Origin: Pseudomonas fluorescens
GTDB taxonomy: Bacteria; Pseudomonadota; Gammaproteobacteria; Pseudomonadales; Pseudomonadaceae
Assembly: GCF_001307275.1 (NCBI RefSeq)
Contig: NZ_CP012831.1
Coordinates: forward strand, 6,936,501-7,000,500
Direction of reading: 5' to 3'
Length of the DNA: 64,000 nt
The notes below the pieces were generated by a model, which saw only the letters and a list, made by a program, of their open reading frames with translations, searched no databases and was not told the DNA's origin. Made by a program: the position numbers and the translations under genes. Below, piece by piece: positions 16,050 through 51,019 of the stretch. The number at the start of each line of letters is the position of its first letter. The stretch's first letter is position 1.

Positions 16050-16994
16050 GATGTCTCTCGAGGGAGGCGCTCCGAAGCGCCGGGCATATTCGCGGCTGAA
16101 TTGGGCAACGCTTTCATAGCCGACTCGCAACGCGGCGGTGTTCACGTCTATCCGCTCGGTCAACATAAGGCTACGCGCGGCTTGCAGCCGTAGTGATTTT
16201 TGATACTGAATGGGGCTCGTGCCTGTCAGCTTGCGAAAGCGATGATGCAGCGTGGAGCTGGCCATGCCGGATCGTTCGGCGAGGTCGGCCACCTGCAACG
16301 GTTTATCGTAGTGATATTTCAGCCATTCAACGGCTCTCACGATGCCGCTATCCCGGTAACCATCGCGAGTGACGCTGCGCAACAACTGCCCCGCTTCACT
16401 GAGCAGCAGCCTGCCGTATATCTCCCGCTTGATAAGGCCTGACATCAAGCCTGCTTCAAGTGGCCGTTCGATCAGCGTGGCCAGTCGAACGAACGCATCG
16501 AGCATCTCGCTCGTCGCCACACCGGATACGAAGCCCCGCGCCTCAGCAGCCAATTCCTGCTTTGGCGGCTCGAGGGTCAGGATCACCTCATTGAGCATGG
16601 AAAAATCGAGCTTCAACACAACGGATAAATAGGGGGTTTGCTCGTCAGCCGCGGTCACGCGAGCCAGTGTGGGGATATCGACCGATGTGACGAAAAACGT
16701 CCCTTGCCCGAACTCACAGGCTTGCTCGCCGAACGAAATCTCCTTCGCGCCCTGCAGGATAATGGCCACGCAAGGTTCATAAATGCAGTACGTGGGCGTA
16801 CCTAGCTCGGCCACTCGATAAAAGCTCAAGCCTGGAATCGACGTCGTGCAAACCTCGTTCAAGCCAATTTGCAGGGTGACTTTTTCGACAAGCCGTTTGA
16901 GCGCCTGGGAGCGTTCGGTGGGCTGCACGGGGTCGCGCAAGGTCAGGGAATGCACACGGCTGAAACCGAACTGCGAGAAGGAACCGCTCGTCAT
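16029..16994 (-). CDS. AraC-family transcriptional regulator (AraC_N type, YqhC-like)
   Basis: The 321-aa protein has an N-terminal AraC_N cupin-like domain (YCIYEPCVAIILQGAKEISFG, a family hallmark) and a C-terminal double helix-turn-helix (PLQVADLAERSGMASSTLHHRF and AALRVGYESVAQFSREYARRFG). The start ATG at 16994 follows a GGGGGG ribosome site; a GTG immediately before it is an alternative. It is transcribed divergently from a Tat-exported aldo/keto reductase across a short control region. Regulators of this subfamily, such as E. coli YqhC, often control a neighbouring aldehyde or aldo/keto reductase, so that gene is the likely target (inference). Confidence 0.93.
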   Translation of the reverse strand: MTSGSFSQFGFSRVHSLTLRDPVQPTERSQALKRLVEKVTLQIGLNEVCTTSIPGLSFYRVAELGTPTYCIYEPCVAIILQGAKEISFGEQACEFGQGTFFVTSVDIPTLARVTAADEQTPYLSVVLKLDFSMLNEVILTLEPPKQELAAEARGFVSGVATSEMLDAFVRLATLIERPLEAGLMSGLIKREIYGRLLLSEAGQLLRSVTRDGYRDSGIVRAVEWLKYHYDKPLQVADLAERSGMASSTLHHRFRKLTGTSPIQYQKSLRLQAARSLMLTERIDVNTAALRVGYESVAQFSREYARRFGAPPSRDIKRAREK

Positions 16995-17182
16995 CACATG
17001 CCCCCCAATTTACGGAATGTTCGAGTCTGCTGAGAGTGCGTGACCAGCACAAGAGCATCGGCAGGATTGTGCAAAAGATATGGCGAATTAGGGTCACTCG
17101 GCCAACCCTCGTTGTTCTAACTTCTAGTCCGTGAACCGGCTTCGATGATCCCGTGAAACCTTGGTGGCGAAAGGAAAGTTGG

Positions 17183-18367
17183 ATGGACAGACGAGATTTT
17201 CTTACTTATTCGGCAGTGGGTACTGTTGCAGCCGCTTTGCTGCCAGCATCGGGTGTCGCAAGTTCGCTGGCGCCTGCCGCGGTGCCCTCTTCGCTGACGG
17301 AGCCCGGAAGCGTGATGCGTACCGAAGGACGGATCGTGCGCGCAGACCTGCCCGTCAATTTACCCTCGCATGCAATGCGATACATGACGCCTCAACGCTT
17401 TGGCATGGGCGGGACGCAGATCGGCAATATCTTTGCGCCGATCAGCGACGAACAGGCGAGCGCGGTTCTGCAGGCTGCTTGGGAGGCAGGTGTCAGGCTT
17501 TACGACACTTCGCCTTTCTACGGGTTTGGCCTGAGTGAATATCGTCTAGGCCGCTTCCTGCGCGGCAAGAATCCAGACGACTATGTGGTGTCCACCAAGG
17601 TCGGTCGCGTATTGACGGCCGCTGGTGGCCGGCGCGCGGACCATGCTATCTGGAAGTCGCCGGCGCCCTTCAACTACCGATATGACTACACCGCGGCAGG
17701 CGCGCGTCGTTCCGTGGAAGACAGCCTGCAGCGGCTGGGGCTGCCGCGTATCGATATCGTCTTTATCCATGACATCTCGCCAGATAACACCGAACTGGAA
17801 GGTGGTTGGGAAGCGGCGTATCGAATTGCGCGCTCAGGGGCGATGGTCGAGCTTGAAAAGATGCGTGATGAGGGGTTCATCAAGGCATGGGGCTTCGGAG
17901 TCAATACGCCGAATGCCGTGGTTCAGGCAGTAGCCGGTTATGACCCGACTCCCGACATCGTGTTGCTGGCCTGCCAGTATTCCCTCCTTGACCACGGCGA
18001 GGCGTTGCGCAACACCTTTCCGGCGTTGAGCAGCAAAGGCACCAGCGCTGTGGTTGGAACACCACTGAACGATGGATTTCTGGGAGGGCGCAGCCGCTAT
18101 AACTTCAGCCCGGATCTGCCTGCCGGAGCGGTGGAAAAGCGCGCGCGAATCATGGCGGTTGCCAGAAAACATGGCATCGACATTCATACTGCCGCCCTGC
18201 AGTTCGCGGCAGCACATCCGCAAGTGTCCGCGATCATTCCAGGTGCCCGCTCGCCGGGACAGATCGTTTCCAATGTGCAGGCAATGAAGGTCGGTATCCC
18301 AGCAGCCTTTTGGGAGGAGCTGAAGAGCCAGGGTTTGATCGATGCTCAAGCACCGGTTCCTTCCTGA
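17183..18367 (+). CDS. Tat-exported aldo/keto reductase
   Basis: The 394-aa protein starts with a twin-arginine signal (MDRRDFLTYSAVG, then a hydrophobic run to about residue 30), so it should reach the periplasm folded with its cofactor. The rest is an aldo/keto reductase barrel of the D-threo-aldose/pyridoxal dehydrogenase-like subgroup. The catalytic set is seen as Asp in LYDTSPFYGFG, the Tyr of that segment, Lys in VVSTKVGR and His in IVFIHDIS. Start 17183 has AAGGA upstream (AAGGAAAGTTGG); an in-frame ATG at 17153 would hide the Tat motif. It is divergent from the AraC gene. NAD(P)H is probably the cofactor; the substrate is unknown. Confidence 0.92.
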   Translation: MDRRDFLTYSAVGTVAAALLPASGVASSLAPAAVPSSLTEPGSVMRTEGRIVRADLPVNLPSHAMRYMTPQRFGMGGTQIGNIFAPISDEQASAVLQAAWEAGVRLYDTSPFYGFGLSEYRLGRFLRGKNPDDYVVSTKVGRVLTAAGGRRADHAIWKSPAPFNYRYDYTAAGARRSVEDSLQRLGLPRIDIVFIHDISPDNTELEGGWEAAYRIARSGAMVELEKMRDEGFIKAWGFGVNTPNAVVQAVAGYDPTPDIVLLACQYSLLDHGEALRNTFPALSSKGTSAVVGTPLNDGFLGGRSRYNFSPDLPAGAVEKRARIMAVARKHGIDIHTAALQFAAAHPQVSAIIPGARSPGQIVSNVQAMKVGIPAAFWEELKSQGLIDAQAPVPS

Positions 18368-18424
18368 TCAGGGTCTGCACCCGTGCTACCTGCTGATGTG
18401 ACGCTATCGTCGCTAGCCTCATTC

Positions 18425-18441
18425 AACCCGAGGCGGGTTTA
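18425..18441 (+). terminator. Candidate weak terminator after the aldo/keto reductase
   Basis: An AACCCG/CGGGTT stem with a 3-base loop is followed by a short T/A run. It lies 58 bases past the aldo/keto reductase stop. The T tract is short, so termination may be partial. Confidence 0.35.
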
Positions 18442-18614
18442 AAACGCCTTCTCTTGGTAGCAGCAGCGAAGCACTAGAACTTTACCGAAGCAAGCTTGAA
18501 CGTCTAATCGCGGCAACCACTTGTATCCATAACGTTGAGAATTCAAGGACCTTATTCTTCAGCAAATAAACTGTGCACGCGTTCAAATAAGAACGCTAGC
18601 CTAAGGTCGTAATA

Positions 18615-19307
18615 ATGAACAGACGAACGTCACTCCTGATTTTCGGCGGCCTACTTGCATTCTCCAGCAGTGGTCACTTACTCGCGGACACACTTGCCCT
18701 TAGCGTTCCGTTGCCTGATCCACTCCCACAGCTAAAGGTGCTGACATTCCTTGTAGGCTTACACCTGCTTGGTATGTGCTTCGGTCTCGGCGGGGCGACG
18801 ATGCTAGATCTCTGGATCTTGCGCTGGATGCGCAAGGGTAGCCTCCCCGTTGAAATCGGACGCACTTTTCACTTCATCAGCGGCGCAGTCACTCTTGGAC
18901 TATGCCTCCTGTGGCTCTCAGGCCTTGGTTTCCTTGCCCTTTACGCGATGGAGTCGCCGGAAAAGTTTGAAAACCCTAAACTTTGGGCGAAGGTCATTGT
19001 GGTGAGCGTCCTGACCATCAATGGAATAATCATCCACGCGTTTGTATTGCCAGAGGTACTACGCGACATGAGTCGGCCGCTGCTTTTTGGAGTCTCCCGC
19101 AGGAGAGCTACCTTGTTTCTCGCATCCGGTGCAGTTTCGGGGGTGTCTTGGTACACAGCTTTCGCCTTCGGCATTTTTCGAGAGTTAAATAATAGTGTCA
19201 CACTTTCTCTATTGGTCACTATGTGGCTTACATTGATAGTAGCCGCCTCTCTTGCAGCCGTTCTACTTTATACCTTCCTGAAGCCGTTGTTAGAAGTTAG
19301 AACCTAG
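18615..19307 (+). CDS. Integral membrane protein of unknown function
   Basis: The 230-aa protein is mostly hydrophobic, with about five or six predicted membrane helices (for example around residues 40-63, 85-112, 125-145, 165-190 and 196-222). Helix 1 may act as a signal or anchor (FGGLLAFSSSG). I do not recognise the family. Codon use is less GC-biased than in the flanking genes (many T- or A-ending codons), which suggests a different origin. The start has AAGGTCG a few bases upstream. It stands alone between the aldo/keto reductase and a minus-strand secreted protein. Confidence 0.8.
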   Translation: MNRRTSLLIFGGLLAFSSSGHLLADTLALSVPLPDPLPQLKVLTFLVGLHLLGMCFGLGGATMLDLWILRWMRKGSLPVEIGRTFHFISGAVTLGLCLLWLSGLGFLALYAMESPEKFENPKLWAKVIVVSVLTINGIIIHAFVLPEVLRDMSRPLLFGVSRRRATLFLASGAVSGVSWYTAFAFGIFRELNNSVTLSLLVTMWLTLIVAASLAAVLLYTFLKPLLEVRT

Positions 19308-19600
19308 TGGAAGGCAGATAGCGACTTAAGTGAGCTTTAATTCCTCAGTTCGATAATGCCATGCCGTCAGAAACCATGGACGAGACGATTGAAACCCTGA
19401 ACATGAAGGTCAATCGCGATCAAACGTAAGCGCCTGGCAGATACACCTTGTCTGCCATGCCTTGACCACGCTCAACCTCGATACATCCCCAAAACCGGTG
19501 GGCGCCGCTCGTGTTCGATGAGCACGCAAAACTTTCTGGCGCTGAGCTGGACGCGATAATCGGCGGCCGGCTGAGGATGAAACTGCCTCGTCGACAGGAC

Positions 19601-20056
19601 TTACCGTACCTGGTACAGCACAGCAGCCCCTGGCTTGGGCTCGAAAGCCGGCACAGTGCGCTGCTCAAGTGGCATACCCTTGGCATCCCAAACTAAGGTG
19701 TCCGATGGATACTCGTCCTTGCGGGTCATGGCGTCGATCTGCTTGGCGATCACCTCCGAGCTTGCAGGCACCTCGGGGTTCCATTGGAATACGCCAACTC
19801 GACCGTAGAATACAGCCGGCGCGCTGGCATCGAGACGACGATCGGGACACATCACCAAGCCGCGATCAAGCATGACCCGCAACGCGCCGACAGGCACCGC
19901 CTTCACCGTGGGCGTGGTGCGCTCGGCGCTGTGGCCTGGGCAGACATTGGCCGAGCGAGTCACCATGTCCTCGACCACTTGACGATCAGATTGAGCCTGC
20001 GCCGAAAAGGCAACGGCAGACAAGGCGAGCACTACAAGATTTGACTTCCAGGGCAC
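19601..20056 (-). CDS. Small secreted hypothetical protein
   Basis: A GTG start at 20056 is chosen because a perfect AGGAGG lies 6 bases before it. The 151-aa product begins with a Sec signal peptide (KSNLVVLALSAVAFSAQA, cleavage likely after AQA). The mature part has two Cys (NVCPGHS and VMCPDRR) that could form a disulfide, and ends in PGAAVLYQVR. I do not recognise a family. It is flanked by gene-free stretches on both sides (19308-19600 and 20057-20336), in which I see no further gene. Confidence 0.75.
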   Translation of the reverse strand: MPWKSNLVVLALSAVAFSAQAQSDRQVVEDMVTRSANVCPGHSAERTTPTVKAVPVGALRVMLDRGLVMCPDRRLDASAPAVFYGRVGVFQWNPEVPASSEVIAKQIDAMTRKDEYPSDTLVWDAKGMPLEQRTVPAFEPKPGAAVLYQVR

Positions 20057-20336
20057 GCGAAACCTCCTATGGAAAAAAATACTCCAACGTTTCGGACCGC
20101 CCCCATGTAAGAACCGTCCGTTGCCCAGGGGCACTCTTGAAGACTACCAAGCCATTAGTTTGTTCCACTTGCTGATTGATAACCCTAGCGCTGGGTGTTC
20201 AGGAAAGCATCATATCGCTCCAAGGTTGTTCCCGTTTCCTCAGGATCGGACAGGTCCCTATGAATGCCCCCCACCCTCATGTTTTTTCATAGGCCGTCGA
20301 TACCCTGCTAACTTCAGACGTTCAAGGAATGACGAC

Positions 20337-21059
20337 ATGACCCTTTCTATCAATTCCGTATTTATCCGGCCATCAGCCGCTCAGCTGAGCCAAACCAGCC
20401 AGCCATTGACCACCAAAACCCTCAGTGAAGACTTGCTGAAAACCAAGGTCAACATCAATCCGGCGGCGATTTACCATCCAATCAATGAAGCCCCCGCGCC
20501 GAGCCCGGAAACGGCATCGATCGAGAGCATGATCGCGCGCACCCAGTCGCCGGATTACCCGCAAATTGCCGAGGGGCACAAAAGCGCCCATCAATCGCTG
20601 AAACTTTCTTTCGAAGAGTTCCAATCAGCGTTGGCTCACACCGATCCGGATCTCGCCAAGAAGAAATTTGGCTTCACCATCGAAGCGGATGGCAGCCTCA
20701 AGGTTCTCAACAGTTCAAGCCAGCTCAGCGCGTCCGACATGGATCGGCTGAACGAGCGGCTGAATGCTTCCAGTGAGTTGAAATCGGCAGCGAGCAGCTA
20801 CCGCGACGCCTCCATCGCCCTGGTGGCCGCCGACGCTACGTGGGGTGGCAACTTTACGGGTGGGTACATCCTGAACAAGGAGAACTTCGCCAACACCATC
20901 GATCTGGGTGCCCTATTCCTTAAAAAAGGGACAACCCCAAACGCTGAGACCCTGAACGGCTTCTTCTCCTCCCAGTTGTGGAGCAAGGGCGAGCGGATGA
21001 CGCATGAAACAGTCACCCAGATGACCGTAGGCGCCAATAAGGTCGACGTGACGGTTTGA
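20337..21059 (+). CDS. Hypothetical protein, unrecognised
   Basis: The 240-aa protein starts at the ATG at 20337, preceded by AAGGA at 9 bases. No signal peptide or membrane helix is seen. The N-terminal 80 residues are rich in Ser, Thr and Pro (SLNSVFIR-type start, PAPSPETASIES), and the C-terminal part looks globular and mixed. It could be an exported effector-like or hook-length-like protein, but nothing in the sequence proves that. It is the last gene before the NRPS cluster and has no visible functional link to it. Confidence 0.7.
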   Translation: MTLSINSVFIRPSAAQLSQTSQPLTTKTLSEDLLKTKVNINPAAIYHPINEAPAPSPETASIESMIARTQSPDYPQIAEGHKSAHQSLKLSFEEFQSALAHTDPDLAKKKFGFTIEADGSLKVLNSSSQLSASDMDRLNERLNASSELKSAASSYRDASIALVAADATWGGNFTGGYILNKENFANTIDLGALFLKKGTTPNAETLNGFFSSQLWSKGERMTHETVTQMTVGANKVDVTV

Positions 21060-21623
21060 CTAAATGATGCGCAGACTATCCAGGTAGCTGTCAGGCCAAG
21101 TGTGGGTTTTTCATTGCCTATCACCTTGAGTTAGCTGAACTCAAATGTTGGCCGGACGCTTACCAAACAAGCAACGTTGCGCGGGGACAGCCTGGTTCGG
21201 CACGTGACGTACGATCTCCAGCGCCTGCACCGTTCGCCGTTCCATCCTATCGCTCGCCCCTACGCTCATGTCTCCATATCTCCCGCCTGCAAGGGGCGGG
21301 ACCGCCCCCCCGGTGAGCGAGCAGGCAACGCACGGGCTCAAGCCTGCGCGGCAGCTCTAGCCCGCGGCGGGGCGGGGAAATGATTCCGATATGACATCGT
21401 ACAACCATTAAAAAATGCTTCCCATCTGCAAAAGCGCTGTTATTTTAAATGCGCATCGAGCCCGTCCCACCCCATCGAAAGACGCCGGAAATCCGTTTCC
21501 AGCGCAGCCATATCCGGCCAGGGGGCGGCGTCGAGGTTTGTCTGCCGTTGTTTTTCTAAACAGGACCGGTCCGTATCGCGCAGGCCACAAGCCTTGCCGC
21601 GTCGACCCAGGGGCACGACCCCT
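21060..21623. other. Gene-free leader upstream of the NRPS cluster
   Basis: This stretch of more than 550 bases shows no convincing gene on either strand. It holds a CCCGCC/GGCGGG hairpin at 21282-21300, and just before the NRPS start a CAGGGG/CCCCTG hairpin at 21608-21624. No sigma-70 promoter could be assigned with confidence. It is the likely home of the promoter of the NRPS operon. Confidence 0.5.
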
Positions 21624-21635
21624 GCACAAGGAGGT
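21608..21635 (+). promoter_or_regulatory. Leader hairpin and near-consensus RsmA/CsrA site over the NRPS ribosome-binding site
   Basis: The segment GCACAAGGAGGT (21624-21635) matches 10 of 12 positions of the CsrA/RsmA consensus RUACARGGAUGU and contains the Shine-Dalgarno sequence itself, 4 to 9 bases before the ATG at 21639. A CAGGGG-CACGA-CCCCTG hairpin ends at its left edge. Binding there would block translation, as in other Gac/Rsm-controlled pseudomonad secondary-metabolite genes. The control is inferred, not shown. Confidence 0.5.
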
Positions 21636-21638
21636 GTC

Positions 21639-49001
<27,363 letters not shown>

Positions 49002-49012
<11 letters not shown>

Positions 49013-50351
49013 ACCTTCGCTACGCCCCTGGCTGTGGGCCTGGGGCGCCCAGGTCGCGTCCACCCTGGGCTCGGCCCTGGCGGCATTCAGCCTGGGGATC
49101 TGGTTGCTGCAGCAACACGGCAGCGTCACCGACTACGCCTGGGTCATCGCCCTGTCAGCCTTGCCCGGACTGCTGCTGGCGCCGCTGGCCGGCTGGCTGG
49201 TGGACCGCTGTGAAGCGCGTGCCCTGCTGTTGGGCGTGGAAGCCTGTAGCGGCGCGGCGGCGCTGGCGCTCTGGTGGCTGTTCGAATCCAACGCCCTGGA
49301 CCGCTGGCAGGTGTACGCTTTCGCCGCGGTGAACTCCAGCACTTTGGTGGTGCGCATGCTGGTGTGTCAGGCGGCCATCCCGCGACTTCTGCGCAGCCCC
49401 CAGGCGATCGGCCGGGCCAATGGCCTGATGCAGTTGATGGTGGGCTTGCCACAGCTGATCGCCCCCACCCTGGCGGCGCTGCTGTTGGGCAGCGTCGGGG
49501 TGGCAGGGGTGCTGTTGCTGGACCTTGGCGCCGTGCTGTTATGCGCCACCGTTCTTGTCTGGATCGGCCTGTTCGTCAGCGCCGTGCGCGGCACCGGCCA
49601 GGTCCGCGTCGGCGCCGAGGGCGGATCGTCGGTGGTCCTAGCGGTGCTGCGTGGGCGTCCGGCGCTGTGGGCGTTGCTGGCCTACCTCGGGCTGGAGCAC
49701 TTGATGCTCGGCCTGGCCTCGGCGCTGTTGTCGCCACTGGTACTGGAGCGCCACTCGGTGCTGGTACTGGGCACACTGATGACCTGCGGTGGCCTGGGCA
49801 TGCTCGGCGGCTCGCTGTGGGTGGTGGCCCGGCCGCCGGCACGGCTGATCCGCACTGTATTGCTGGCCGACCTGCTGCTCGGCGCCGCCGTCCTGACCAT
49901 CGGCGCCAGCGCTTCGCCGGTGGTGCTGTATGTGGCCGCCTTCGTCGCGTTCGGCTGTTTTTCCCTGAGCACCAGCAGCGACCAAAGTTTCTGGCAACGC
50001 AGCCTGCCCGCCGACGCCCTCGGCCGGGTCTTGTCGGCCCGGCAGATGGTTTGCCTGCTGGCAATGCCCATTGGCGCCCTGGGCGCCGGCGCATTGGCCG
50101 ACGGCTGGGCGATCACATGGATGAGTAAAGCCGGAGAGTGGCAGGCCAGACTGGCGCCGCTGTTGGGAACGGGCAAGGTGGGCGGCCTGAGCCTGCTGTT
50201 TGCCGCGGCTGGCCTGTTGTATGTGCTGCTGGCCAGCCTGGGGCTGGCCTTCGGCCCCTTGCGTAGCCTGCAGCCGGGCGCGGCACCCACTGCTCAGCCA
50301 ATCAAAAAGGCAGCAGCCGACATGTCCAGTGGGCAGGCTCCAGCTCCTTGA
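49002..50351 (+). CDS. MFS exporter of the NRPS cluster
   Basis: The 449-aa protein is a major facilitator with about 10-12 hydrophobic helices, of the MFS_3/enterobactin-exporter-like type (LAPLAGWLVDRCEARALL is the loop 2-3 motif). It has no ATP-binding motif. Its ATG lies 11 bases inside the end of the NRPS gene, so it is translationally coupled and almost surely exports the peptide. The C-terminal tail is Ala/Pro rich. Pseudomonad lipopeptides are more often exported by PleABC/MacAB-type systems, so a lone MFS pump is a mild oddity. No resistance function can be read from sequence. Confidence 0.93.
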
Positions 50352-50440
50352 TTACCCCCCTGAGCCCTCCCACCGCCACAGCCCCTCGGAGGTCTGGGCA
50401 CTGACCATCAACCTAATTCCGGACTCGTTTCCAGCGGGCA

Positions 50441-51019
50441 TCAAGAACAACGTGAACGTCCCCTCATAGGCGCGTTAGCGATCTGCGTGATCAACACGCC
50501 AACTCCATCCAATAAAAAAGCCCGGGCTGATTCGTCCCGTAGCTGCCCCTGATCTATTTTGCCGGTCACGTTACCGATCACGATCTGCGGATAAACGACC
50601 TGCAGCGCCTGGATCGCCCAGAGCGTTTCATTGAGCTGTTGATGCGCGCGCACCCCACCCGTGAACGCCGGCGAGGCAGTGAAACTCAATACCGGGCAGC
50701 CCTGCAGTACCGATTTCCCATGAGGACGGGACAACCAGTCCAGCGCATTTTTCAACACGCCGGACATACCGTGGTTGTATTCCGGCGAGCCGATCACTAA
50801 CCCATCGGCCGCCGCCACAGCAGCGCGCAAGGCAATCACGGCCGGTGGTGGATGGGCGCCATCGTCATCCTCGTTATACGGCGGGACATTGTTCAATTCG
50901 TGGAGCGTCAACTGCACATGTTCAGGCAACCGTTCGGCCACCGTGCGCAGGATCGCCGTATGGGCCGACTCTTGGCGCAAACTGCCGGACAAGCCCAGGA
51001 GGTTTATCGTTGCGGTCAT
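50441..51019 (-). CDS. NADPH-dependent FMN reductase
   Basis: The 192-aa protein is of the flavodoxin-like FMN_red family (phosphate loop GLSGSLRQESAHTA; SPEYNHGMSGVLKNALDWLSRP is the family signature). It should reduce FMN with NADPH and supply reduced flavin or act as a quinone/azo reductase. It is the last gene of the minus-strand operon headed by the DUF1302 gene, and its ATG follows the RND gene stop directly (TAAATG). No clear terminator is seen behind it. Its substrate link to the aromatic-type cluster is inference. Confidence 0.9.
   Translation of the reverse strand: MTATINLLGLSGSLRQESAHTAILRTVAERLPEHVQLTLHELNNVPPYNEDDDGAHPPPAVIALRAAVAAADGLVIGSPEYNHGMSGVLKNALDWLSRPHGKSVLQGCPVLSFTASPAFTGGVRAHQQLNETLWAIQALQVVYPQIVIGNVTGKIDQGQLRDESARAFLLDGVGVLITQIANAPMRGRSRCS

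Noticed and set aside
21177..21383. Short open frames on both strands in the NRPS leader
   Set aside because: Arg/Pro/Ala-rich translations, no ribosome site and no match to a known family; treated as non-coding.
50510..50535. An A-run followed by GCCCGGGC near the end of the flavin reductase gene, resembling a terminator
   Set aside because: It lies inside the coding region and the stem is short, so it is likely coincidental.
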